Assembly: GCF_004143485.2 (NCBI RefSeq)
Contig: NZ_ML974134.1
Location: 119,262 to 183,261 of the forward strand
DNA length: 64,000 nt
From: Halorussus amylolyticus
GTDB taxonomy: Archaea > Halobacteriota > Halobacteria > Halobacteriales > Haladaptataceae
Direction: 5' to 3'
The notes beneath the pieces were generated by a model. That model was not told the DNA's origin and did no database searches. It saw only the letters and a list, made by a program, of their open reading frames with translations. A program made the position numbers and the translations under genes. Below are positions 39,818 to 48,329 of the stretch, in pieces (the stretch's first letter is position 1; each line of letters begins with the position of its first letter).

Positions 39818-40150
39818 TTAGTCGTCGTCCGCGGCGGCCGTCTCGGTGGTCGCGGCCGACTCGTCTTCGATGCTCGGCGGGTACTTCCCGCGGTCGAGTT
39901 TGAGGTCCGACTGGGGTCGAGCCATGCACGTCAGCGCGTAGTTCTCGGCCTCCTCGTCGGTCAGCCCTCGGGCCGCAGGCTGGGTCACGTCGCCCTCGAC
40001 GATTTCGGCCGAGCAGGCCAGACACATCCCGACCCGACAGGAGTACTCCTGGGCGATGCCCTCTTCGATGCACTTGCTCAGGATTGTCTCCGTGTCGGAG
40101 ACCTCGATGGTCTCGCCCGTCCCGACGAACTCGACGGTGTACTCGGTCAT
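39818..40150 (-). CDS. 2Fe-2S ferredoxin, plant type
   Basis: A 110-residue ferredoxin. Ligands C38, C43, C46 and C75 (YSCRVGMCLACSAEI and LTCMARP) follow the Cx4CxxC...C plan of plant-type [2Fe-2S] ferredoxins. It lacks the acidic helical N-terminal insertion of the classic ~128-residue Halobacterium ferredoxin and has instead an Ala/Thr/Asp-rich C-terminal tail. The ATG at 40150 gives the usual start MTEYTVEFVG. A one-electron carrier for local oxidoreductases is likely; the partner is not shown. Confidence 0.92.
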   Translation of the reverse strand: MTEYTVEFVGTGETIEVSDTETILSKCIEEGIAQEYSCRVGMCLACSAEIVEGDVTQPAARGLTDEEAENYALTCMARPQSDLKLDRGKYPPSIEDESAATTETAAADDD

Positions 40151-40698
40151 ACGCCCGGATACGAAACTCCGACACTTCACTCTTTATCCCCACCCGCGAG
40201 ATGTACGTCGAATCGTTTCGGGTTCAGTGGTTCGTCACTCGTTCTACGTCACAGCACCGAAAACTGCGAACAGCCAGAAGGCCCCTGTCAGGCCGCGGTG
40301 CGGATGCGGTTCTCACTGGCTCAAGCAGTCGCTCGCTTCTTCGTTTCACGATGAACTTCGCCGCTGTGTTGTGGAAAGCCCCGGCCCCTTTCTTTGCACC
40401 GTAAACACTGGAGTCCAGAACAGCCAGAAAGCCCCCGCCCGGTCGCGGTCGCTGAGGCGGATATTTCGGGCCTCTCCGCAACGCCCGGCCCGAAATAGAG
40501 CCGACTCAGACGACCAAGGTAAACGCGACCGGGCGGCCCCTTTCAGTCCCTCCCTACGGATGATTCACCGGCAGATTCCCGGTGGTTTGTGTCACCGGGC
40601 GCGACGACCTCGCGCCCGCCGCCCCCGAGATTGGGCGCGGCGGGCGGCGCGAGGTTGCGTATAAAGAGTTTTGCCCTCTGCGTCTCGTATCCGAATGT
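40151..40698. other. Intergenic stretch with R2b and related fragments
   Basis: No gene is supported. A degraded R2-like piece lies at about 40262-40402 (cagccagaaggcccc near its start and ggaaagccccggccccttt near its end). The full copy R2b follows, then the promoter of the flavoprotein gene with tataaag near 40660. Confidence 0.5.
40425..40605. repeat. Two-hairpin repeat R2, copy b
   Basis: Arms ccgcccggtcgcg (40435-40447) and cgcgaccgggcgg (40524-40536) are identical to copy a, but the loop is 76 nt and contains its own hairpin, tatttcgggc (40462-40471) with gcccgaaata (40488-40497). Then cccctttcagtcc, the caccgg...ccggtg hairpin and tgtgtcaccggg as in copy a. Same orientation as copy a. 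Confidence 0.8.
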
Positions 40699-42069
40699 AT
40701 GGCTACTCACGAGTACGATATCGTCGTCGTCGGGGCGGGGACGGCCGGGTGTTACACCGCCGCCACCGCCAGCGACGCGGGCTACGATGTCGTCGTGGTC
40801 GAGCGAAAGGACGAGGAGGAAGCGGGCCACATCGCCTGCGGAGACGCTTTAAAGGGCGCGGACGCCTTCCCCGAGGCTATCCCGAAGTCCCAACTGGAGT
40901 CGTCGTTCACCAACACCGACGTGGACCACGGCCGATTCGAGATTCCACAGGAGAACACGGTCCTCGAAATCCCGGTGCCGGGCGAACTCGCGGTCATCGA
41001 CCGGTGGGAGTACGGCCGGTCGGTCATCGAGGGCGCGAAGCGCGCTGGCGCGGAGTTCCACTACGACACCGTCGTCAAGGACGTGACCCAGCGCGAGGAC
41101 GGCCGCGTCACGGGCGTCCGGGGCAAACGCGACGGGAGCGTCCAGCGGTACAACGCCGACGTGGTGGTGGACGCCGCGGGGTCGCTGTCGCTCCTGCAGG
41201 ACAAGACCGACCTCTCGGACGCTACCTTCGACACCAACGTCACCTACTCGCAGTTCTGCTCGGCGTACCGGGAAATCGTCCACGTCGAGGAACCGGTCGA
41301 GTGGTCGGACGCGCTCGTGTTCAAGCCGACGAAGCGCGCCGCGGGCTACCTCTGGTACTTCCCGCGAACTGACACCGAGATTAACGCCGGACTCGGCTTC
41401 CAGATGAACGAGGAGCCGATGAAACTGGTCGAGGACCTCAAGCAGGACCTCCGGAATCGCCCGGAGTTCGCGGGCGCGACGGTCGAGGACAAACTCGGCG
41501 CGGCGCTCCCGACTCGGCGACCCTACGACTCGGCGGTCGCGCCCGGCTTCATGTCGGTCGGCGACGCCGCGGGCCACGTCAACCCCACCACGGGCGGCGG
41601 CATCGCGGGCGCGGCCTACGCGGGCAAGTACGCGGCCGAGGCCGCCATCGACGCCATCGAGGACGGCGAGGTTTCGGAGGCGAACCTCTGGGAGTACAAC
41701 GAGAACGTGATGGACCACTTCGGCGCGCGCTACGCCGGACTCGACGTGTACAACATCTTCTCGACCGCGGTGGACGTGGACGACCTGATGGGCCTGCTCG
41801 GCGCGCTTCCGGCGACCAAACTCGCCGAGGCGCTCTACTCGGGGAGCGCCAACGTCGGGTGGTGGCTCAAGATTCAGACCGCCATCAAGGCCATCGGCCA
41901 CTGGGACCTCGTGACCGACCTCTACCGGACGAAGTCCCACGCCGACGACCTCATCGACCACTACGGGTCGTACCCGAACTCGCCCGACCGACTCTCGGCG
42001 TGGCAGGCCAAGCGAGACGCCATCATGGACGACATCTACGCCACGACCGGCGCGGACCCGAAGTACTGA
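40699..42069 (+). CDS. Geranylgeranyl reductase family FAD-dependent oxidoreductase
   Basis: A 456-residue flavoprotein. The FAD site VVVGAGTAGCYTAATASDAG opens the protein, followed by a Cys-containing substrate-side loop (GHIACGDALKGADAFP) and a second FAD segment SVGDAAGHVNPTTGGGIAGA (about 297). The family reduces isoprenoid double bonds, in archaea those of the digeranylgeranylglycerophospholipid core. The ATG at 40699 gives MATHEYDIVVVG. Strong match to the family; which isoprenoid it acts on (lipid or quinone/chlorin side chain) is inference. It is followed by a perfect hairpin at 42130. Confidence 0.9.
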   Translation: MATHEYDIVVVGAGTAGCYTAATASDAGYDVVVVERKDEEEAGHIACGDALKGADAFPEAIPKSQLESSFTNTDVDHGRFEIPQENTVLEIPVPGELAVIDRWEYGRSVIEGAKRAGAEFHYDTVVKDVTQREDGRVTGVRGKRDGSVQRYNADVVVDAAGSLSLLQDKTDLSDATFDTNVTYSQFCSAYREIVHVEEPVEWSDALVFKPTKRAAGYLWYFPRTDTEINAGLGFQMNEEPMKLVEDLKQDLRNRPEFAGATVEDKLGAALPTRRPYDSAVAPGFMSVGDAAGHVNPTTGGGIAGAAYAGKYAAEAAIDAIEDGEVSEANLWEYNENVMDHFGARYAGLDVYNIFSTAVDVDDLMGLLGALPATKLAEALYSGSANVGWWLKIQTAIKAIGHWDLVTDLYRTKSHADDLIDHYGSYPNSPDRLSAWQAKRDAIMDDIYATTGADPKY

Positions 42070-42129
42070 GCGCCGAGGGAGTACCGAGCGCCGAACGGAG
42101 TGATTTTCGACGGTAGGAGAAGCGGCGAC

Positions 42130-42164
42130 GGCGACCGCGATTCGCGAGGCGAATCGCGGTCGCC
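42130..42164. repeat. Perfect 16-bp-arm hairpin between convergent genes
   Basis: Arms ggcgaccgcgattcgc (42130-42145) and its exact reverse complement (42149-42164), loop gag. It lies between the ends of the flavoprotein gene (+) and the 49-residue gene (-), where a bidirectional transcript end would be expected. Confidence 0.95.
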
Positions 42165-42187
42165 ACTGCTGATTCTGTGCTCTGGTT

Positions 42188-42337
42188 CTATTCTTCGACC
42201 CGCTCACGGAGGTCGTCGATGTCCTTCTCCAACCGACTCATCGCGGCGTCGGCGTCGATGTAGCCTCTGTCGTACTCGGTGTACACTTTGCCAGCGTTTT
42301 GGAGGAACTCCTTGACTGCGTCTTCGGTATCGCTCAT
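42188..42337 (-). CDS. 49-residue acidic helical protein
   Basis: A short complete frame with ATG at 42337: MSDTEDAVKEFLQNAGKVYT at the N-terminus, then a middle part with DRGYIDADAAMSRLEKDIDD and a C-terminal LRERVEE. It is acidic and predicted almost wholly helical, with heptad-like spacing near the C-terminus (M, L, I, L) that could dimerise. The reading frame ends cleanly at TAG, and codon choice is typical of the neighbours. Perfect palindromes flank it on both sides (42130-42164 and 42409-42439). Function unknown; it is below common ORF-length limits and easily missed. Confidence 0.65.
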   Translation of the reverse strand: MSDTEDAVKEFLQNAGKVYTEYDRGYIDADAAMSRLEKDIDDLRERVEE

Positions 42338-42408
42338 ACGCCCACGAACGCGGGTCGCCGAGTTAGGTCTGGTGCATTCGGGTTGCGGTCACGCACTCGC
42401 CGAGGGAG

Positions 42409-42439
42409 GCGGTCGGGTCGGCGACGCCGACCCGACCGC
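42409..42439. repeat. Perfect 15-bp-arm palindrome in divergent promoter region
   Basis: Arms gcggtcgggtcggcg (42409-42423) and its exact reverse complement (42425-42439) around one central a. It lies between the divergent 49-residue gene and the Rieske gene. Confidence 0.95.
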
Positions 42440-42501
42440 GCTCGCCGAACGAAAATCGGTATCGAAAGGAAGAATTGGCGTCCCTTCCCTCCCTCGAACT
42501 G

Positions 42502-42921
42502 ATGGACGCAGGCCAACGCATCGCCGCGGTCGAGGACGTGCCCGCCGACACGACGTTCCTGTTCACGGTGCGCGACACCGACTCGGACGAGGAAGACGAA
42601 GCGATTCTGACCCGACTCGACGACGGAATTTCGGGGTGGGTGAACCGATGTATGCACTTCACCCACATCCGCCTCGACAAGGGGTCGGGCGCGCCCACGC
42701 GCGACGGCGAACTCGTCTGCGCGAACCACGGGGCGATGTTCGAGAGCGACACGGGTCGCTGCACGTACGGCCCGTGCGAGGGCGCGTCTCTCGATAGCAT
42801 CCAAATCGAGGTTCGAGACGACGCCGTGTATCTCACTGACGACGACTACGAGTTCGTCCGCGAGGGCGAAATCGAGACCGACCCCGCGGACCTCTCCTCG
42901 ACGTCGAACGTCGAGTTCTGA
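42502..42921 (+). CDS. Rieske [2Fe-2S] protein, small stand-alone
   Basis: A 139-residue Rieske-fold protein. Ligands follow the CxH...CxxH plan with C50, H52 (RCMHFTH) and C73, H76 (VCANHGAMF). There is no signal peptide or TM, so this is a cytoplasmic ferredoxin-like carrier and not the Rieske subunit of a bc complex. The C-terminal 30 residues are acidic. The ATG at 42502 gives MDAGQRIAAV; a TTG 27 bases earlier is rejected. Partner oxygenase or reductase is not visible nearby, although the flavoprotein upstream could be one. Confidence 0.88.
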   Translation: MDAGQRIAAVEDVPADTTFLFTVRDTDSDEEDEAILTRLDDGISGWVNRCMHFTHIRLDKGSGAPTRDGELVCANHGAMFESDTGRCTYGPCEGASLDSIQIEVRDDAVYLTDDDYEFVREGEIETDPADLSSTSNVEF

Positions 42922-43049
42922 TTTCGCTCGGGGAGTCGTTCCGAATCAGAACTCCCGAACCGCTTCCGAACGCGAACCCGGCCGTCTATAGGATTCGGTT
43001 TTGCGAAATTTGAAAATATCTAAAAATACTATCCATAAACTCTTTAAAA

Positions 43050-43057
43050 TTATAATA
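43050..43057 (+). promoter_or_regulatory. TATA box in A/T-rich subtilase promoter
   Basis: ttataata lies within about 55 bases of strongly A/T-rich DNA (43005-43060), well below local GC. It is about 43 bases upstream of the ATG at 43097, so a short leader of roughly 15 bases is expected. Confidence 0.5.
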
Positions 43058-43096
43058 TAGTGTCTGTGGTATGGCTTTCGAGCCGAGACACAACGC

Positions 43097-46000
43097 ATGA
43101 GGAAGAGAACAGCTACCACGAACGACGAATCCGTACCGTCAGTCTCACGGCGGCGAATTCTGCAGGGAACCGCGGCGGCGGGCGCGTTCTCGCTGTTTCC
43201 GATATCCGGAGCGAGCGCGGACGGTCCGACCGAAGTCGTCGTCCGGGCCGAGCAGGTCGATATCCCGTTCTCCTCATCGGACTCCACGGTCGACCGACTC
43301 AAGGCGACGGCCACCGAGAGCCAGAAGCCCATCGTCGGGTACGTCGAGCGAACCGACGGCTTGGAGGTGAAAAATCAGTTCTGGCTCTCGAACTCGCTTC
43401 TACTCGACGTCGAACCCGAGGAGTTCGACCCCGAGACGCTGATGGCCCAGAAGGGCGTCGCGGAAGTCCACGCCAACAGCCAGTTCGAGATTCCGGACCC
43501 CGACGCGGCGAGCGCCGACGCCGAGGAGACCGACGTCACGTACGGTCTCGAACAGATGGGCGTCCCGGAAGCGTGGGACACCTACGGCACGCGCGGCGAG
43601 GGTGCCAAAATCGCGGTCCTCGACACCGGCGTCGACCCCGACCACCCGGACATCGACATCGCGCCCGAGAACTTCTCAGAGTTCGACTCCGACGGGAACG
43701 AGGTCGATTCCGACCCCTACGACTCGGGATACCACGGCACTCACGTCAGTGGGACCGTAGCGGGCGGCGACGACTCGGGAACCGCCATCGGTGTCGCCCC
43801 GGAGGCGGAGCTTCTGCACTCGCTCATTCTACCCGAGGGCGGCGGGTCGTTCACGCAGATTATCGCTGGCATGCAGTGGGCGGTCGAGCAGGACGCCGAC
43901 GTCATCAACATGAGTCTCGGCGCGTCGGGCTACTCGGCTCAGATGGTCGAGCCGGTCCGAAACGCCGAGGACGCCGGGACGCTCGTCGTGGCCGCGGCTG
44001 GCAACGACGGTCCCGGCACGTCGGGGTCGCCCGGCAACGTCTACGACAGCTTCGCGGCCGGTGCGAGCAACGAGGCCGAGGAAATCGCGAGCTTCTCGGG
44101 CGGCGAGACCGTCACCACCGAGGACGCGTGGGGAAGCACTGCGCCCGACGAGTGGCCCGATTCCTACGTCGTCCCCGACGCGGCCGCGCCCGGCGCGGAC
44201 GTGTTGAGTTCGTACCCGGTGGACCACAGCGACGGCCCGTACAACGCCATCTCGGGCACGTCGATGGCGTCGCCGCACATCGCCGGTCTCGCGGGGCTGA
44301 TGGAGTCGGCCTCCGGCGGAGGCTTCTCTCCCGACCGGATGAAGAAAGCGCTCACGGCGACGGCCTGGAAGCCCGACGGAGAACCCGACAACCCCGACAC
44401 CCGGTACGGCCACGGCATCGTGGACGCGGTCGCCGCTGTCGGCCGACTCGCGGCCGACAGCGGCGTGACCGGGACCGTCACCGACGCCGACGGCGCGCCC
44501 ATCGAGGGCGCGACCGTCGAAATCGCCGGCTTCTCGACCGAGACCGACGCCGACGGCGAGTACGAAGTCCGTGCGACGAGTGGGACCTACGACCTCACTG
44601 TCGACGCCTTCGGCCACGCCAGCCAGACCGTCTCGGTCGAAGTCGACGACGAATTCCTCACGCGCGACTTCACGCTCGCGGACAACCTCGCAGTGACGCC
44701 GGTCACCGACCAGCCCGACGGACTGGAGGCCGGTGAGTCGTTCGACGTGGAAGTCGAAGTCGCCAACGCCGAGACGCTCACCGCCGCGCTCGTCGGGGAT
44801 TACGAGGGCGACGCGGCGATTTCGGTAGACGGCGAGGCCGCCGAGTTCGACGAACCGGTCTCGCTCGACGGACCCGTGTCCGACACCGTGACCGTGACGG
44901 TCGAGACCGGAGCCGACGGCGTCGGCGACCTCGACCTCGAACTCACGCTCGCGGGACTCGGCGAGACCGTTTCGGTCACGACCGGCTCTACGTCCGTCTA
45001 CGCGGACTCGGTCTCGGTCGGCATCGTCGACGACTCGGGAGCGTACGGTGCCGACGTACAGAGCCTCCTCGAAGCCGGGACCCACCCGCGGTACGATTTC
45101 GCGACGCTCGACGCCGCGACGGCGCTCGCGGCCGCGACCGACCGCGAGCACGACGCGTACGTCGTCCAGAACCTCGGCACTGACGACGACCTCGTCGCCG
45201 AGTTCGTGGAGGTCGGGTCCGCACCCGAGGTCGGTGTCGTCTACCTCGACCAGTTCGGCGAGGCCAGCGAGGGCGTCTCGCAGATTTCGGACGCCACCGG
45301 CGACCCGAGTTCCACGACCGACGCGTACGTCGAGTTCGAGGCCCCGCCGGTCAACTACACGGTGGACCGCGACCACCCGGTACTCGACGGTATCGCCGAG
45401 GCTGGCGACTCGGTGACGGTCAACGAACCCGACTCGGTCTCGTCGGGGTTCTACTCGTACGGCGGTTTCCACTCGCACTTCGAGGACTACCGCGGTCCCA
45501 TCTCGGGCACGACGCTCGCAGGGGTCGCGCTCGGGGCGGCCGAGTCGGGCGACGCGCTCGCGGTGGACGACCTCTCGCGGGTCGTCGTCGCCTCGTCGCT
45601 CGGGGTCGGCGAGTACGTCGACCGGGACGCGTTCACCGACGACGGCCGCGCGCTCCTCGCGAATCTCGTCTCGTACGCCGCACAGACGCCGCCCGTCGCG
45701 GTCGTCGAGACTCCGGCCGAGCGAATCGCACCGGGCGAATCCGCGACCGCCGAAATCGAGGTCTCGAACCTCCTCGAGGTCGCGTTCGACGTCTCCGGCC
45801 TGCGGTTCATCGACGAGAGCGACCTGACGCTGTCGGTCGAGGGCGAACGGGTCGGTCTCGGCGAGCCGATTACCTACGACGAGCCAATCGACGGCGCCGT
45901 CGAGGCGACCATCGAGACGCCAGCGGGCGAGGTCGGCCAGTTCGCGCTCGACATGCGAGTCGTCTCGCTCGACGACCGCGACCGGGAGGTCGAGACGGCG

Positions 46001-48160
46001 GCGACGTTCCGCCCGACGACCGCCTACGAGTCGCCCATCGAGGTGCCGAATCAGCTCGACGACCTCCAAGCCGCGGTCGATTTCGTCACGTCCGGCGACG
46101 AGGTCGTGGTCGGCGGCGGCACCTACGAAGTCGCCGACGAGCGGGGCACCCAGACGGGCCTGTACGTCGGCACGTCCGGCGTCACGATTCGCGGTGCCGA
46201 GGGTGCCACGCCCGAAATCGTCCACGCCGACGACCTCGACTCGCCGAACGTCGTCAACGTCGCGGCGGACGACGTCACCATCGAGAACCTCTCGGTGAAC
46301 GTCCTCGGCGGCGAGATAGACCCGAAGAACGAAATCGGAAACGCCGTTCGAATCGGCGAACTCGTGACCGGCACTACGGTCCGGAACGCGACCGTCGCCG
46401 GGACGGCAGGCGTACTTCTCGGCCAGGATACGTCCGACCTCCACGTCGAGGACATCACCGTAGTCGATAGTGACATCGGCGTCGGAACCGACGTGAACGG
46501 AGGCGGTCCGGTCGCGAACGCGACCATCACCGACGTCACGTTCGAGCGCCCGGCCGAGTCCGGGTGGGGCGGCGTCTACGTGGAAAACGCCGACGGAGTC
46601 ACGGTGACCGACTCCGACATCACGTACGGCGAGGGCTACCAGGCGGGCGTCCTCGTCTGGGGCGACTTCGATGCGAGCGACGACAACCGCATCGCCGACA
46701 ACACCATCGTCGGTCCCGACGACGACGACCCGGACACCGACACCGACAACGGCATCTTCGTTGACGAGGCCAACGTCGAAATCGAGGGCAACGACATCGC
46801 CGACGCCAACGTCGGAATCCGCGTCGGCGACTTCGGCTTCGGCGAACGCGACGTGTCCATCGAGGGCAACACCGTCGAGAACGCCGCCACCGGCTACCTC
46901 CAGACCGGCGACTACGTCTCGCTCGAAGGCAACGTCTTCGAGGCGGAGACGGGTCTCGATGTCGGAGGCGACTTCTACGGCGTCGATGCCGACGCTGTCG
47001 TGGCGCGACACAACGACTTCTCGGCGACCGACGTGCCGTTCGTCGGCGACCCGTCGGACGGTGCCACCGCTCCCACCGGCCCGTTCGACTTCCGGCTGAA
47101 CTACCTCGGCGAGCGGTCGTACGACGACACCATCGCGGACGGCGACGCCGCCTACGACCCGTTCCTGACGGCACCGCCGGAGGAAGTCGAGGCGTCCGAA
47201 CCGACCCGAATCGCTACCGACCTCTATCTCGACCCGGACGGGTCGTACGGTCTCGGCATTCCCGGCCCGACCGACAGGACCATCTACGAGATTCTCGGCG
47301 TCGAGAGCTTCCGTGAGTTCGCGGGCGACCTCGAATACTGGCACGAGGAGTCCGGCAAGTGGAAGCGCGTCACCGGCCAAGGGAAACTGAAGTACGTCGA
47401 GACGCTGTCGGCGTTCAAGGTCACGCCCGACGAGGGCGTGCGCGCGGTCGTGGACTTCCGAACGCGTGAGGACACGCCGCCGGGCCACCACGAGTCCAAT
47501 CCGGGAACGACCACCCTTCAGAAGGGTTGGAACGTCGTCGCCGCACCGCAGTACGGCGACGCGAGCGAGGTGTTCGACGCCGACGCAATCGATGAGGTCG
47601 CGGACGAACTCGATTCGCCCGGCGGGCAGTTAGGCGAGGGCGACGTGGCGGCGTTCACCGGCTACAAGGTCCGTGCAAGCGAGAGCGCGGAGTTGGCCGC
47701 CGGACTCGACGCCTACGCTCCGACGATGACCGACCTCTACGAATCGCTCGGACTCGACGCCGACATCCACGACGGCGTCGGTCCCGACGCCGACCCGACC
47801 GAGACGGACGTGACGGTCGCGGACGTACTCGACGCGGTGTCCGACGACGAGGCGACCGACGCGGTCGCCTCGCTCGTGGGCCACCGCATCGGCCAGCGCC
47901 TCGAATCGGTCGGGGACGCCGAGACGGCGGCCGACGAAATACGGTCGGTGGCGACCGAAACGGTCGAAGCCGCACCGTCGGGCGACCGCGCCCTCGTCGA
48001 GGACGCGGCCGCCCGAGTCGCCGCCCTCGCGTTCCGGACGACGGTCGGCGCGGTGTCGGCCGAGGAGGACGGTGACTTCGCCACCGAATCCGCGCGAATC
48101 GCGGCCGAGAACGGCGGCGGCGCGACCAGCGCGCTGTCGGTGTTCGGACTGTCGCTCTGA
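43097..48160 (+). CDS. Large secreted S8 subtilase with regulatory, CARDB-like and beta-helix domains
   Basis: A 1687-residue precursor. A Tat signal (SRRRILQGTAAAGAFSLF) is followed by a propeptide-like region (about 40-130). The S8 protease domain has the triad D176 (VLDTGVDPDHPD), H213 (GYHGTHVSG) and S389 (GTSMASPHIAG). Next come a carboxypeptidase-regulatory-like domain (GVTGTVTDADGAPIEGATVE, about 455-535), mixed beta domains, and from about 980 a right-handed parallel beta-helix (VEIEGNDIADANVGIRVGD, SIEGNTVENAATGYL). Near 1475 is a GWNVVAAP module, then a helical acidic tail. Likely a cell-surface or secreted protease with a glycan-binding or carbohydrate-like helix. Halolysins are far shorter. 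Gene stands alone. Confidence 0.9.
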   Translation: MRKRTATTNDESVPSVSRRRILQGTAAAGAFSLFPISGASADGPTEVVVRAEQVDIPFSSSDSTVDRLKATATESQKPIVGYVERTDGLEVKNQFWLSNSLLLDVEPEEFDPETLMAQKGVAEVHANSQFEIPDPDAASADAEETDVTYGLEQMGVPEAWDTYGTRGEGAKIAVLDTGVDPDHPDIDIAPENFSEFDSDGNEVDSDPYDSGYHGTHVSGTVAGGDDSGTAIGVAPEAELLHSLILPEGGGSFTQIIAGMQWAVEQDADVINMSLGASGYSAQMVEPVRNAEDAGTLVVAAAGNDGPGTSGSPGNVYDSFAAGASNEAEEIASFSGGETVTTEDAWGSTAPDEWPDSYVVPDAAAPGADVLSSYPVDHSDGPYNAISGTSMASPHIAGLAGLMESASGGGFSPDRMKKALTATAWKPDGEPDNPDTRYGHGIVDAVAAVGRLAADSGVTGTVTDADGAPIEGATVEIAGFSTETDADGEYEVRATSGTYDLTVDAFGHASQTVSVEVDDEFLTRDFTLADNLAVTPVTDQPDGLEAGESFDVEVEVANAETLTAALVGDYEGDAAISVDGEAAEFDEPVSLDGPVSDTVTVTVETGADGVGDLDLELTLAGLGETVSVTTGSTSVYADSVSVGIVDDSGAYGADVQSLLEAGTHPRYDFATLDAATALAAATDREHDAYVVQNLGTDDDLVAEFVEVGSAPEVGVVYLDQFGEASEGVSQISDATGDPSSTTDAYVEFEAPPVNYTVDRDHPVLDGIAEAGDSVTVNEPDSVSSGFYSYGGFHSHFEDYRGPISGTTLAGVALGAAESGDALAVDDLSRVVVASSLGVGEYVDRDAFTDDGRALLANLVSYAAQTPPVAVVETPAERIAPGESATAEIEVSNLLEVAFDVSGLRFIDESDLTLSVEGERVGLGEPITYDEPIDGAVEATIETPAGEVGQFALDMRVVSLDDRDREVETAATFRPTTAYESPIEVPNQLDDLQAAVDFVTSGDEVVVGGGTYEVADERGTQTGLYVGTSGVTIRGAEGATPEIVHADDLDSPNVVNVAADDVTIENLSVNVLGGEIDPKNEIGNAVRIGELVTGTTVRNATVAGTAGVLLGQDTSDLHVEDITVVDSDIGVGTDVNGGGPVANATITDVTFERPAESGWGGVYVENADGVTVTDSDITYGEGYQAGVLVWGDFDASDDNRIADNTIVGPDDDDPDTDTDNGIFVDEANVEIEGNDIADANVGIRVGDFGFGERDVSIEGNTVENAATGYLQTGDYVSLEGNVFEAETGLDVGGDFYGVDADAVVARHNDFSATDVPFVGDPSDGATAPTGPFDFRLNYLGERSYDDTIADGDAAYDPFLTAPPEEVEASEPTRIATDLYLDPDGSYGLGIPGPTDRTIYEILGVESFREFAGDLEYWHEESGKWKRVTGQGKLKYVETLSAFKVTPDEGVRAVVDFRTREDTPPGHHESNPGTTTLQKGWNVVAAPQYGDASEVFDADAIDEVADELDSPGGQLGEGDVAAFTGYKVRASESAELAAGLDAYAPTMTDLYESLGLDADIHDGVGPDADPTETDVTVADVLDAVSDDEATDAVASLVGHRIGQRLESVGDAETAADEIRSVATETVEAAPSGDRALVEDAAARVAALAFRTTVGAVSAEEDGDFATESARIAAENGGGATSALSVFGLSL

Positions 48161-48192
48161 GCGGCGAGTCGAACTTCGTTCGGCTTTCGGGT

Positions 48193-48232
48193 CGAATCGA
48201 TTCGAAGCGAATCGATTCGAATTCGAGCTTTT
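48193..48232 (+). terminator. Tandem-palindrome terminator after subtilase gene
   Basis: Two copies of the self-complementary 12-mer cgaatcgattcg (48193-48204 and 48208-48219) separated by aag can form one long hairpin, followed by gagctttt. Confidence 0.5.
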
Positions 48233-48329
48233 CTGTCGGTGCGGGATTTTCGGCTCCGCGAGCCACTCCGAGGACACTGTCGGCACTGGCACGGATTTGT
48301 ATCGCTCGAAAAAATGCGGTGCGGTCGGC

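Noticed and set aside
42502-42921. Rieske subunit of a cytochrome bc complex
   Set aside because: No signal peptide or transmembrane helix, and no cytochrome b gene nearby.
43829-47491. 1220-codon minus-strand frame
   Set aside because: Complete antisense of the subtilase; Asp/Val/Arg repeats mirror the sense codons. The sense strand has a signal peptide and full catalytic triad.
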